From positions 1 to 32,609 of the IMG/VR virus record IMGVR_UViG_3300017824_000035: DNA of 32,609 nucleotides; one strand, given 5' to 3'. Source of the stretch: a virus. The stretch's first letter is position 1, and every line of letters starts with the position of its first letter. A program made the position numbers and the translations under genes. Under the pieces are notes generated by a model. That model had not been told where the DNA came from and did not search any database. It saw only the letters and a program-made list of their open reading frames with translations. This document shows, piece after piece, positions 7,175 through 13,906 of the stretch.

Positions 7175-7590
7175 TGTGGTTATATAAACAAAAAGAAGTC
7201 ACAGAATTACCAGAAGACTGTGAAGCATTTGTATATCTTATCACAAACAATACCAACAATAAAAAATATGTAGGTAAAAAACTTGCAAAGTTTAAAACCA
7301 CAAAACCCCCTTTAAAAGGCAAAAAGAACAAACGGCGTGGTTATAAAGAATCAGACTGGCGTACTTATTGGGGTAGTAATGATTACTTAAAAGAAGATGT
7401 AATTGAGTTAGGTGAAGACAATTTTACAAGAGAAATATTATATTTTTGTCCAAGTAGAGGTGTTGCCAGTTACTTGGAAGCCAAAGAACAATTTGATAGA
7501 GAAGTACTATTATCAGACGACTACTACAACGGAATTATCAACGTTAGAGTAGGCGGTTCAAAAATCCTTAAAGAAGCACTATCAGACTGA
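7174..7590 (+). CDS. GIY-YIG nuclease-like protein
   Basis: A 138-residue protein with a degenerate GIY-YIG signature: F19-V20-Y21 stands for GIY and Y32-V33-G34 for YIG. It continues with a Lys/Arg-rich insert, then SDWRTYWGSNDYL (Arg63 as candidate catalytic arginine) and a YLEAKEQFD helix with Glu102 as the likely metal-binding glutamate. Such proteins occur in T4-like phages as free-standing, Seg-like endonucleases and are often mobile. Start: ATG overlapping the stop of the gp51-like frame, with no clear ribosome site, so translation is coupled. It is the last gene before the structured intergenic island. Whether it homes, processes phage DNA or is now a domesticated gene cannot be read from the sequence. 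Confidence 0.75.
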   Translation: MWLYKQKEVTELPEDCEAFVYLITNNTNNKKYVGKKLAKFKTTKPPLKGKKNKRRGYKESDWRTYWGSNDYLKEDVIELGEDNFTREILYFCPSRGVASYLEAKEQFDREVLLSDDYYNGIINVRVGGSKILKEALSD

Positions 7591-7620
7591 TAACTATTTG
7601 CTGATAAGAACTCATTATGG

Positions 7621-7980
7621 CCCAAACAGACACCAAGTCAAACTAACACAGGCACACATAGGATCATACACCGGCCCCAACCGAGGCAAATTAAATCGGG
7701 CTCCTTGACAATCCGTTAAACACGGTGCGGGACTCTGGAGATGTATGACGGCAAAGATACAAACACACGTTAAACAGTATTAAAAGGATGTAGGCTCTGA
7801 GAAAAAGCAACCTACAAGTTATGTAATTGAACTTACAAAGGTTACGTGGCTTCCGTGAGATTCGTGACGGTAGTGTATGGGGACAGAAGGCTCACCGGTT
7901 CCTAATAGCACCCGAAGTTAAGATGGCGATGGCATCACATGATGACACCATTCTCACCTTGTATAGGTGAGTTATGACTC
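7621..7980. ncRNA. G+C-rich, hairpin-rich intergenic island: candidate structured RNA
   Basis: The 500-bp gap between convergent genes holds no ORF of useful size, yet 7621-7980 contains 165 G or C in 360 bases (46%), against about one third in the coding DNA. Several stems are visible: CTCACCT/AGGTGAG (7953-7959 with 7965-7971), TGTAGG/CCTACA (7789-7794 with 7811-7816), AAGTT/AACTT (7816-7820 with 7830-7834), and ATGG-CATC/GATG-CCAT nearby (about 7929-7951). CGTTAAACA occurs twice, 54 bp apart (7714 and 7768). High G+C with stems in a low-GC genome is typical of structured RNA. Plus-strand sense is more likely, because minus-strand transcripts meet two terminators first. I recognise no tRNA, tmRNA, group I intron core or named RNA family, and see no clear promoter, so co-transcription with gp26 is possible. 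Confidence 0.5.
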
Positions 7981-8005
7981 CAACATACATGATAACGGTA
8001 TACTT

Positions 8006-8030
8006 AAAAAAACTTTCAAACAAATGAAAG
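8006..8030 (-). terminator. Intrinsic terminator of the gp55-47-46 operon (distal)
   Basis: Read on the minus strand, CTTTCA (8030-8025), a 6-base loop and TGAAAG (8018-8013) form a 6-bp stem followed directly by seven T residues (8012-8006). It lies 60-90 bp past the last minus-strand gene and protects the structured island from antisense transcription. Confidence 0.65.
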
Positions 8031-8063
8031 AGTGAAGTGAAACGAAACGATTGAATGTAGTTT

Positions 8064-8083
8064 GAAAAGGTCCGTAGGACCTA
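8064..8083 (-). terminator. Second terminator-like hairpin (proximal) after the minus operon
   Basis: On the minus strand AGGTCC (8082-8077), loop TAC and GGACCT (8073-8068) form a G+C-rich 6-bp stem followed by TTTC. With the distal hairpin it makes a tandem stop just after the gene ending at 8093. On the plus strand the same stem is followed by ATTT and could weakly end transcripts from the gp26 side. Confidence 0.55.
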
Positions 8084-8092
8084 TTTAATGCG

Positions 8093-8896
8093 TTACTTAC
8101 AATTCCAACTATGTAAATATTTGTGTTTTGCTAATGTTTCTACTATGTTATCTGGCATATCAATTAATTCACCCAACAACAAATTTCCAATAGTTAATCT
8201 TTTATCGTCAAAGTCGTATGGAATTTTTTCCTGTACCTGAGTATAAAATTTAAACATTCTACGCATCTGAGTGTTCTGTGTACTCACAGTATTATATACT
8301 CCTTGTCCAAACCACATAAACAATGTGTTACGCATCAGTGTAGTACATTCTATTTGATCAGGAGTAATATCTAAATCATTATCTAGATATACTGAATAAA
8401 AAGATTTACCCACATGTGGATATGCCATATATAACTTTCCTGGCTCTCGAGTAATTGTAAAATGATCAAGTGCAGAGTTCGGTAGTGTTACCCCGGCATC
8501 TCCATCACACATAAAATAAATTGTTGAACTATTCAGTTTGTTTTGTAAAAATTCTAAATGATGGATTCTGTAATTAAAGTCTCTAAGCACTTCATATAAT
8601 TCAGAATCATTTTGTTCTGCGTAATTGTGTAATTCTACAAAATCACTATGCAACACATTAAGGTCGTCTCCCAGATTTTTTTCTGGCATTCTGTCAGCAA
8701 CAAAATTTTTAATATCATTTAGTTCAGACAGAATATCCTGTTCAGTTTCTCCAAATCCGTAAAATTCTTTTCTGCTGATTAGATTGTTTTCCTGACTTTT
8801 CATTCTGTTGTAGAAAAGTCTACCGTGTTCTGTATCGTAAATTTTGTATGTTAGTGTATAGGATTTTTCTTTTCCAAAGTGTATATCAATTAACAT
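8093..8896 (-). CDS. Unrecognised 267-residue protein in the gp46/47/55 operon
   Basis: I do not recognise this protein. It is soluble, with no signal peptide or membrane segment. Residues 1-50 look like beta strands (KEKSYTLTYKIYDTEHGRLF), 50-120 are helical and acidic, and 120-200 are mixed, with YFMCDGDAGVTLP and YSVYLDNDLDITPDQIE. The C-terminal part carries TLMRNTLFMWFGQGVY and QMRRMFKFYTQVQEK. Its ATG overlaps the 3' end of gp46 by 11 bases, so it is translated from the same mRNA and is the last gene before two terminators. Operon membership suggests a role in DNA metabolism or late regulation. The two aspartates in LDNDLD could bind metal, but no catalytic pattern is complete. Function left open. 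Confidence 0.8.
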   Translation of the reverse strand: MLIDIHFGKEKSYTLTYKIYDTEHGRLFYNRMKSQENNLISRKEFYGFGETEQDILSELNDIKNFVADRMPEKNLGDDLNVLHSDFVELHNYAEQNDSELYEVLRDFNYRIHHLEFLQNKLNSSTIYFMCDGDAGVTLPNSALDHFTITREPGKLYMAYPHVGKSFYSVYLDNDLDITPDQIECTTLMRNTLFMWFGQGVYNTVSTQNTQMRRMFKFYTQVQEKIPYDFDDKRLTIGNLLLGELIDMPDNIVETLAKHKYLHSWNCK

Positions 8897-10652
8897 ACTC
8901 TGTATCCGTGTTATAACTTGTAAACCCGCCTTCTTTTACAACGGTTAATACATTATTTACACGACCTACAAGTTCTTCTTTATGTGATATTAACATAATA
9001 TTTTTACTGGATTCTCTATGCATTTTCTTTAATATGCCTAAGGCGTTTTCTACACCCATACTGTCCATACCACTGTCAATAAGTTCATCTATACACATCA
9101 AGTTCATAGGTCTGTTTAGACTTTCATAGATGTCTCTGAAACTCCAACTTAGACCAAGTATAAGTCTATTACGTTCTCCTCTACTTAAATTATCAAAGTC
9201 TAAATCTCTACCGTATTCAGTAATCTCTACACCTAAATCACTTGCAAATTTAACATCATGAGGTAAACCCAATTTGTCTAAGTAATGTGCCAATCTGTGA
9301 TTTAAGTATGCTATGTTTTGGTCTATAATTCTTTTACGGATAAAACTGTCTTTACTAGTAAGCAATTTATATAAGAAATCCTGGTGTTCCTGTAAATGTG
9401 TAAGTTCATTCATTAGTTCAAAACTAATTTCCTGTATGCCTGTAGCCTTTAATCCTTCTATTTGTTCTATGTAGGGATTTACATCTAATGCCATTGTTTC
9501 TAAATTTGTTTGCATTGTTTCTACATTATGTTTATGCTCTAATGCTTCTTCTAATGTATCATAATATACTTCTGGAACAGCAGGAATATCACCTAATTCA
9601 TCTATTGCTCCACATGTTTTTAACAGTTGTAACTCTAGATCATCATAGTATTCTTTTTCTGCTGTGATTTTTTCCTGTAGTTCTTCAGTGTATTCTTCAT
9701 GTGTTTCTAAGTGTGCTGTATCCTGACCACAAGCAGGGCAAACACCTTCTTTTGCACTTAATAAATTACTCTGCAGTTCTTCCAGTTTAGCCTTACTGCG
9801 ATCTGCACTATTTGTTAATCTTGTCTGATCTGCTTCTAAAGTAGTTTTTTGTGAAACTTTATCTTTTATAATTGACAATAATTTATGATTTGCCAATTCT
9901 GTATCAATATCTATTCTTTCCATGCGAATTATTTTTTCGCCTAATTCAATAAGTTTATCTTCCTTATTCTTTTCCCATGCTCTACTGCGACTTTCTATCT
10001 CGTTAATATTTTTTTCAATTCTTTTATTACTTTCTTCCACAGCATTTATTCTGATTTCCTCTTCTCTGATATTTTCTCTTGTATGCTTTTGTCTTTCTTT
10101 TAGTACTTCTGCCTTTTCAGATAATTCTGTAATACCCAACAACTGCTCAATCATATCACGTTGATCATTGTTTTTCATAGCAAGGAAAGGTTCTGTATAT
10201 GTGTTGAGTGCAATTAAATGCTTGAACATGTTATGAGGGAATCCAATTATTTTTTCTATTTCTTTTTGTGTTTCTCGACTATCGCCTTGTTGTTCTTCAT
10301 TAATTGCATCTTCACCATCTATGTAAAATTTTAATACATTAGGTCGTCTGCCTCTTTCTATACGATAAGATTTACCCTCTATTTCAAACTCTACAGTGGT
10401 AATCATACCTTTGCCGTTAGTTTTGTTTATTAGATTATCTTTTCTGATATTAGTTAAGGCATCTCCATAAAGAGCGTAACTTAATGCATTTATTATAGTA
10501 GTTTTACCAGTACCGTTTCTGCTACCGTCTCCGCCCATATCTAAGTTATGACCTAATACAAGTGTAAGTTGGCAGTTGTCAAAATTAACTGCCTGTGTGT
10601 TGTTACCAACACTCATAAAGTTCTTTGCTGATACGTTTTTAATCTTTAACAT
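8886..10652 (-). CDS. 46: Recombination endonuclease subunit gp46 (Rad50/SbcC-like)
   Basis: SMC-type ATPase that, with gp47, resects DNA ends for recombination-dependent replication and host DNA breakdown. Its 588 residues are close to T4 gp46. Visible motifs in order: Walker A with G47-T-G-K50-T-T, a long coiled-coil arm (about 170-300), a zinc hook C305-P-A-C308, a second coiled-coil arm (to about 430), the ABC signature LSRGERNR near 488-495, and Walker B ending D522-E523 (MCIDELIDS). Its ATG overlaps the gp47 stop (TAATG at 10654-10650), giving coupled, equimolar synthesis of the complex. All motifs needed for ATPase and dimer function are present. Assignment is secure. Confidence 0.96.
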   Translation of the reverse strand: MLKIKNVSAKNFMSVGNNTQAVNFDNCQLTLVLGHNLDMGGDGSRNGTGKTTIINALSYALYGDALTNIRKDNLINKTNGKGMITTVEFEIEGKSYRIERGRRPNVLKFYIDGEDAINEEQQGDSRETQKEIEKIIGFPHNMFKHLIALNTYTEPFLAMKNNDQRDMIEQLLGITELSEKAEVLKERQKHTRENIREEEIRINAVEESNKRIEKNINEIESRSRAWEKNKEDKLIELGEKIIRMERIDIDTELANHKLLSIIKDKVSQKTTLEADQTRLTNSADRSKAKLEELQSNLLSAKEGVCPACGQDTAHLETHEEYTEELQEKITAEKEYYDDLELQLLKTCGAIDELGDIPAVPEVYYDTLEEALEHKHNVETMQTNLETMALDVNPYIEQIEGLKATGIQEISFELMNELTHLQEHQDFLYKLLTSKDSFIRKRIIDQNIAYLNHRLAHYLDKLGLPHDVKFASDLGVEITEYGRDLDFDNLSRGERNRLILGLSWSFRDIYESLNRPMNLMCIDELIDSGMDSMGVENALGILKKMHRESSKNIMLISHKEELVGRVNNVLTVVKEGGFTSYNTDTEYVN

Positions 10653-11668
10653 TATTGAGTTTCTATGCTGTTATAGATGTCTATTAAAACATCTTTATCT
10701 ACTGTATTACTTTCTATTGTTTCTAATTGTTGTATAACAATTTGATCAACACTTTCAAAACTTATTTCACCGCCTTCATATTCCTCTTCTTCTTTTATAG
10801 GAATAAGTTGTAGTTCTCTAACTTTATACTGTTCAGCCATTTTCTCTCTTATGAAGTTTGCTTCTTCATACGAAATACTAATGTCTAATTTCACTCTTGC
10901 ATAAGTGTATTGGTCTAATAAGTTTGCATGGTCGTCTAATAATTGTTTAAGTGTAAACACTTTATACTTAGGACATTCTGCCCAATTAACATACAAAGGT
11001 TCTTCTCCCCATGTTAAAAACATGGCGCCTCTTTCGTTATCGTCTACGTCTGCGTAATTGTGTGGGAAAGCATTACCTATATAATGTATATTATTTTTAA
11101 ACTGTCTTTTATGAAAATGCCCACTAAACACATACTCTGGTCCACTTAACATTTTATCGTTAATACCACCATGGTCTGGCATTTCCACCATTGCATTCAT
11201 TTTAAAATAAGGCAATTCAAAATGTCCAAACATATATTTGCATTTCATTTTTTGTACTTGTTTGAATTCATCACCAACAAGCCAAGGAATAATCGCTACT
11301 TCATCTTGTAAGAAATGTTCATCCACCATTACAAAGTTAGATAAGTCTCTAGCATATTCTATACTATTCAACTCCCTTTTATCTTTGTAATATAAGTCGT
11401 GGTTGCCTGTTATAAAGTAAACAGTTTCAAATGCATCATTTAATTTTTTAAAGTCTTGAATAGATGCATTCATAGTCGCAACACTAATACTTGCTCTGTG
11501 ATGATTCCAATCGCCGAGGAATATACAAGTTTCTGCATTTCTGGCTTTTGCTTCTGCAATAAACCAGTCCACAAACCTGTGACAATCTTCTATATGTAAA
11601 CGACTATTCTGCTTTAATCCGTAATGAATATCCGTAAAGCAGGCCGCTGTCTTAAACAGTTGCGCCAT
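10652..11668 (-). CDS. 47: Recombination nuclease subunit gp47 (Mre11/SbcD-like)
   Basis: Calcineurin-like metallophosphoesterase acting as the nuclease of the gp46/gp47 complex. The two-metal site motifs are intact: D13-I-H15 (FTDIHYG), G-D53-W-N55, G-N89-H90-D91, G148-H149 and G183-H184-F-H186. At 338 residues it matches the T4 gp47 length closely. The C-terminal third (from about 230) is a mixed capping domain ending in an acidic helix, expected to contact gp46. The ATG at 11668 follows the gp55 stop by 3 bp. Gene order 55-47-46 agrees with T4 order. Transcription comes from the promoter before gp55, since no promoter is seen inside the operon. Confidence 0.95.
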   Translation of the reverse strand: MAQLFKTAACFTDIHYGLKQNSRLHIEDCHRFVDWFIAEAKARNAETCIFLGDWNHHRASISVATMNASIQDFKKLNDAFETVYFITGNHDLYYKDKRELNSIEYARDLSNFVMVDEHFLQDEVAIIPWLVGDEFKQVQKMKCKYMFGHFELPYFKMNAMVEMPDHGGINDKMLSGPEYVFSGHFHKRQFKNNIHYIGNAFPHNYADVDDNERGAMFLTWGEEPLYVNWAECPKYKVFTLKQLLDDHANLLDQYTYARVKLDISISYEEANFIREKMAEQYKVRELQLIPIKEEEEYEGGEISFESVDQIVIQQLETIESNTVDKDVLIDIYNSIETQ

Positions 11669-11671
11669 AAA

Positions 11672-12532
11672 TTAGTCTTGTGTATCTTCTTGTTGTGCGG
11701 CCTCTCTGAGGACACGCATTTCTTCTTCATGTTGGATTTGTCTACCGTAACTTGGTAAATGTCCACTGTCGATTAGAATATCATCTCTAATCATCTGATT
11801 TCTTTTCTCTAAATTTAAAATTCTTGTAAAACTATTATTAACTGCGGCAGTATAATATGCAAACGGATTATCTGATTTTGCTTCATTAAATTGTAATCCA
11901 ATTTGCGATAATTGGACTAATGCCTGACCTCTCATTTCGTCAACATAAGTATATCCTCTCCAGTTTGATCTGTGTGAATAACGTTCAACTAGTTTTAGGA
12001 ACATAGTCCCCAATTTGTTTGTAATCCTTCCATGATCTACAGAGAACTCACCATTACTTAAACTACCTTGCCAATGACTTCTTGCAACTTCTTTTAATTC
12101 ACCGCCTATGTAAGCATAATGTTTAAAAGGAGGAAAGTTTACTTTTGCTTTTGTTTCTGCTTCGTTTCTAGGATTCTTTTTTCTACCAGGTTCTTCAGGT
12201 ATGTGATCCATGTCCATAACTCTAAAAACTAAATCTTCTTGATCTATACTTTTAGGATCTATTGCAAATTCTTTTTGTTTTGGCTTATTTTTGTAATCTT
12301 TAGGGTCATGTAATGCCATTGCGGCTTGATACCCTGCTGATTGTATTTGTGCCGCTCTGTTTTCTCTTGCAACTTTTATACTGTTTCTATTGATTTTTTT
12401 AACATCTTCTAAAATTACATCAAAATCTGCATATTTTTCATCTGCTACATAACAGTAAGTCATCTTACTTTTGTGTATTTCTTTTAGAATGTCTTTGTTG
12501 TTAAGATAATTAACCTTTTTAGGCTGTGCCAT
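11672..12532 (-). CDS. 55: Late-transcription sigma factor gp55
   Basis: Phage sigma factor that directs host RNA polymerase to late promoters. I place the start at the ATG at 12532 (MAQPKKVNYLNN; 286 residues), because GAGGAG stands 8 bases before it; a TTG at 12547 in the same frame lies just before that ribosome site. The sigma-70 region-2-like core is at about residues 190-245: GYTYVDEMRGQALVQ, then SDNPFAYYTAAVNNSFTRIL, the segment shared by gp55 proteins. The N-terminal 180 residues are an extension beyond T4 gp55 (185 residues in total), Lys-rich and without a motif I know. It is first in the 55-47-46 operon. Its presence agrees with the GATAAATA octamers found before the structural genes in this same window. 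Confidence 0.9.
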   Translation of the reverse strand: MAQPKKVNYLNNKDILKEIHKSKMTYCYVADEKYADFDVILEDVKKINRNSIKVARENRAAQIQSAGYQAAMALHDPKDYKNKPKQKEFAIDPKSIDQEDLVFRVMDMDHIPEEPGRKKNPRNEAETKAKVNFPPFKHYAYIGGELKEVARSHWQGSLSNGEFSVDHGRITNKLGTMFLKLVERYSHRSNWRGYTYVDEMRGQALVQLSQIGLQFNEAKSDNPFAYYTAAVNNSFTRILNLEKRNQMIRDDILIDSGHLPSYGRQIQHEEEMRVLREAAQQEDTQD

Positions 12533-12572
12533 TATAACTCTCCTCAAAATTATCGTTCATTTATATTGTGTT

Positions 12573-12600
12573 ATTATACACAGTTCCTGTGCATTGTCAA
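12573..12600 (-). promoter_or_regulatory. Consensus sigma-70 promoter of the gp55-47-46 operon
   Basis: The minus strand has a perfect TTGACA (12600-12595), a 16-bp spacer and a perfect TATAAT (12578-12573). The predicted start is near 12566, giving a leader of about 34 bases with GAGGAG before the gp55 ATG. Two small palindromes overlap the -10 and spacer (12567-12582 and 12579-12591) and could be an operator. This fits early or middle expression by host holoenzyme. Confidence 0.8.
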
Positions 12601-12604
12601 TAAG

Positions 12605-12612
12605 TATTTATA
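12605..12612 (-). promoter_or_regulatory. Late-type octamer TATAAATA upstream of gp55
   Basis: The minus strand carries the exact T4 late consensus. With T4 spacing it would start transcripts near 12599, inside the -35 of the sigma-70 promoter. It could let gp55 maintain its own operon late. A chance match is possible in AT-rich DNA. Confidence 0.4.
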
Positions 12613-12647
12613 GAAACTGGCAAATTAAAACTTGTTTTAATGAATAC

Positions 12648-12655
12648 GATAAATA
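12648..12655 (+). promoter_or_regulatory. Late promoter octamer GATAAATA for the gp48-gp5 operon
   Basis: With T4 late spacing transcription would start near 12661. The 15-base leader then contains AAGGAG, correctly placed for the ATG at 12676. The octamer therefore excludes the upstream in-frame ATG at 12640 from the late mRNA. Confidence 0.72.
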
Positions 12656-12675
12656 GTTACATACAAGGAGATTTA

Positions 12676-13605
12676 ATGCCAAGCGGAAAAGATTACTTAA
12701 AAGGATTAATAGGCGGTGTAGGTAATAACCTATTAGGCAAAATACCGGGCGGAACAACAGTTACAGGTGCAATATTAGGCGGATTGTCTGATGCAGATTT
12801 TTATTCATTCTTTTATGATGGTAATGCCGGTCCTAGTAGGAATCCAGGTAGTAATTTGCTTTTTGGTGCTAGGCAATTAAGTGAGCAACAATTAAAACAA
12901 CAGTTGGGCCAGCAAAGTAATCAGGCCGCAAGTTCAACAGCAATTAATCCAAGTGAAGGACAAGGATTTACATCAAACTTTGATTGGAGAGCGAGACTAA
13001 GACCAAAGGCCGGAGGTGCTAAAAGATTTTACGGAGAAGACAAAAACTCTGTTATGCAACCTATTAAGTCATCAGGCGGTTTAGTTTGGCAGTACACTCC
13101 ACAAATTTATGTATCAGCATCTGCAGAATATGATCAACAACAGATGCAGGGGATGAATTATCCTATTAATACATATCAAATGTCAACACCACCTAGATTA
13201 ACAGTAGTATCGACATTCTCAGTTAATAATATAGACGAGGGCAGGTATTTTGTGGGATTGATGCAATTTGCCAGAGTAGTAACTAAATCTTTTTATGGTG
13301 ATCAATCGGTTGCTAACGGAACATTTGGTACCCCGCCTCCTGTAATGTTATTTGAATATTTAGGTGATCACGGATTTAACAAAGTTCCTGTAGTTGTATT
13401 GTCTTATTCAATTGAACTACCGCCCGATGTTGATTATGTTCCTGTAGAAATAAAAGTAGGTAACGAAAATACTACAACGTATGTACCAACAACTTCCACA
13501 GTTACTTTTGATTTATACCCAACTTACACACCACATAAATTGCGTAAAAACTTTAATCTCGATACATTGAGAAATGGCAAAGCATACAAGGACGGATATA
13601 TTTAA
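12676..13605 (+). CDS. 48: Baseplate tail-tube cap protein, gp48-like
   Basis: In T4, gp48 caps the baseplate hub and is the platform on which the tail tube grows. The likely start is the ATG at 12676 (MPSGKDYLKG; 309 residues), because AAGGAG lies just before it and the late promoter lies between this codon and the more upstream ATG at 12640. The N-terminus is Gly-rich and hydrophobic (KGLIGGVGNNLLGKIPGG). A Gln/Ser-rich linker follows at about 70-105. The C-terminal part from 145 is beta-rich, with PPPVMLFEYLGDHGFNKVPV and SYSIELPPDVDYVPVEI, the segment typical of gp48/gp54-type tube proteins. Its stop overlaps the gp53 ATG. The family is well supported; gp54, a related cap protein, is the alternative. 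Confidence 0.8.
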   Translation: MPSGKDYLKGLIGGVGNNLLGKIPGGTTVTGAILGGLSDADFYSFFYDGNAGPSRNPGSNLLFGARQLSEQQLKQQLGQQSNQAASSTAINPSEGQGFTSNFDWRARLRPKAGGAKRFYGEDKNSVMQPIKSSGGLVWQYTPQIYVSASAEYDQQQMQGMNYPINTYQMSTPPRLTVVSTFSVNNIDEGRYFVGLMQFARVVTKSFYGDQSVANGTFGTPPPVMLFEYLGDHGFNKVPVVVLSYSIELPPDVDYVPVEIKVGNENTTTYVPTTSTVTFDLYPTYTPHKLRKNFNLDTLRNGKAYKDGYI

Positions 13606-13904
13606 TGGCAGATTTTCATAGAAGTGATAGTTTTTTAAGAAATGCAGGAACATTTGAAGGATTTCTGGATATAAATACCTTACCTAAAATACCAACAGAT
13701 TCTTACGAAATAGATTTTAAAATCAAAGATGCACATGTAGGTAGACCGGATATTTTAGCAAATGAATTATATGGTACTCCCAGACTATGGTGGGTATTCG
13801 CACTTAAGAATCCTGATATAATTAAAGACCCTCTCAATGATTTCAAAGCAGGAGTTGTAATAAAAATACCATCGCCGGAAACAGTCAAAAATATGATGGG
13901 CTAA
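13605..13904 (+). CDS. 53: Baseplate wedge protein gp53
   Basis: A small wedge subunit that in T4 joins neighbouring baseplate wedges around the hub. The 99 residues include the family signature HVGRPDILANELYGTPRLWW followed by VFALKNPDIIKDPLNDFKAG, a LysM-like fold with the conserved pair of tryptophans. T4 gp53 is 196 residues, so this is a short form keeping the core domain. Translation is coupled to gp48 through the TAATG overlap at 13603-13607. The next gene starts 2 bp after its stop. It sits in the order 48-53-hub-5, as expected for baseplate centre genes. Confidence is high because the signature is distinctive. Confidence 0.88.
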   Translation: MADFHRSDSFLRNAGTFEGFLDINTLPKIPTDSYEIDFKIKDAHVGRPDILANELYGTPRLWWVFALKNPDIIKDPLNDFKAGVVIKIPSPETVKNMMG

Positions 13905-13906
13905 AA

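Noticed and set aside
7704-7709. TTGACA inside the structured island as a promoter for an RNA.
   Set aside because: No TATAAT-like hexamer follows at 15-19 bp.
7861-7950. Short stretches resembling 5S rRNA (GGTAGTGTATGGGG and GAAGTTAAG).
   Set aside because: The two stretches are in the wrong order and the helices of 5S rRNA cannot be drawn from the flanks; likely chance in a G+C-rich segment.
7174-8090. A group I intron with the GIY-YIG gene as its homing endonuclease.
   Set aside because: The nuclease ORF lies outside the structured part, no P7/P3 core or split host gene is recognisable, and both neighbours are whole genes.
12533-12547. TTG at 12547 as the gp55 start.
   Set aside because: It lies just upstream of GAGGAG, which serves the ATG at 12532.
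12640-12675. ATG at 12640 as the gp48 start.
   Set aside because: It has no ribosome site and lies upstream of the late octamer, whereas the ATG at 12676 has AAGGAG at the right distance.
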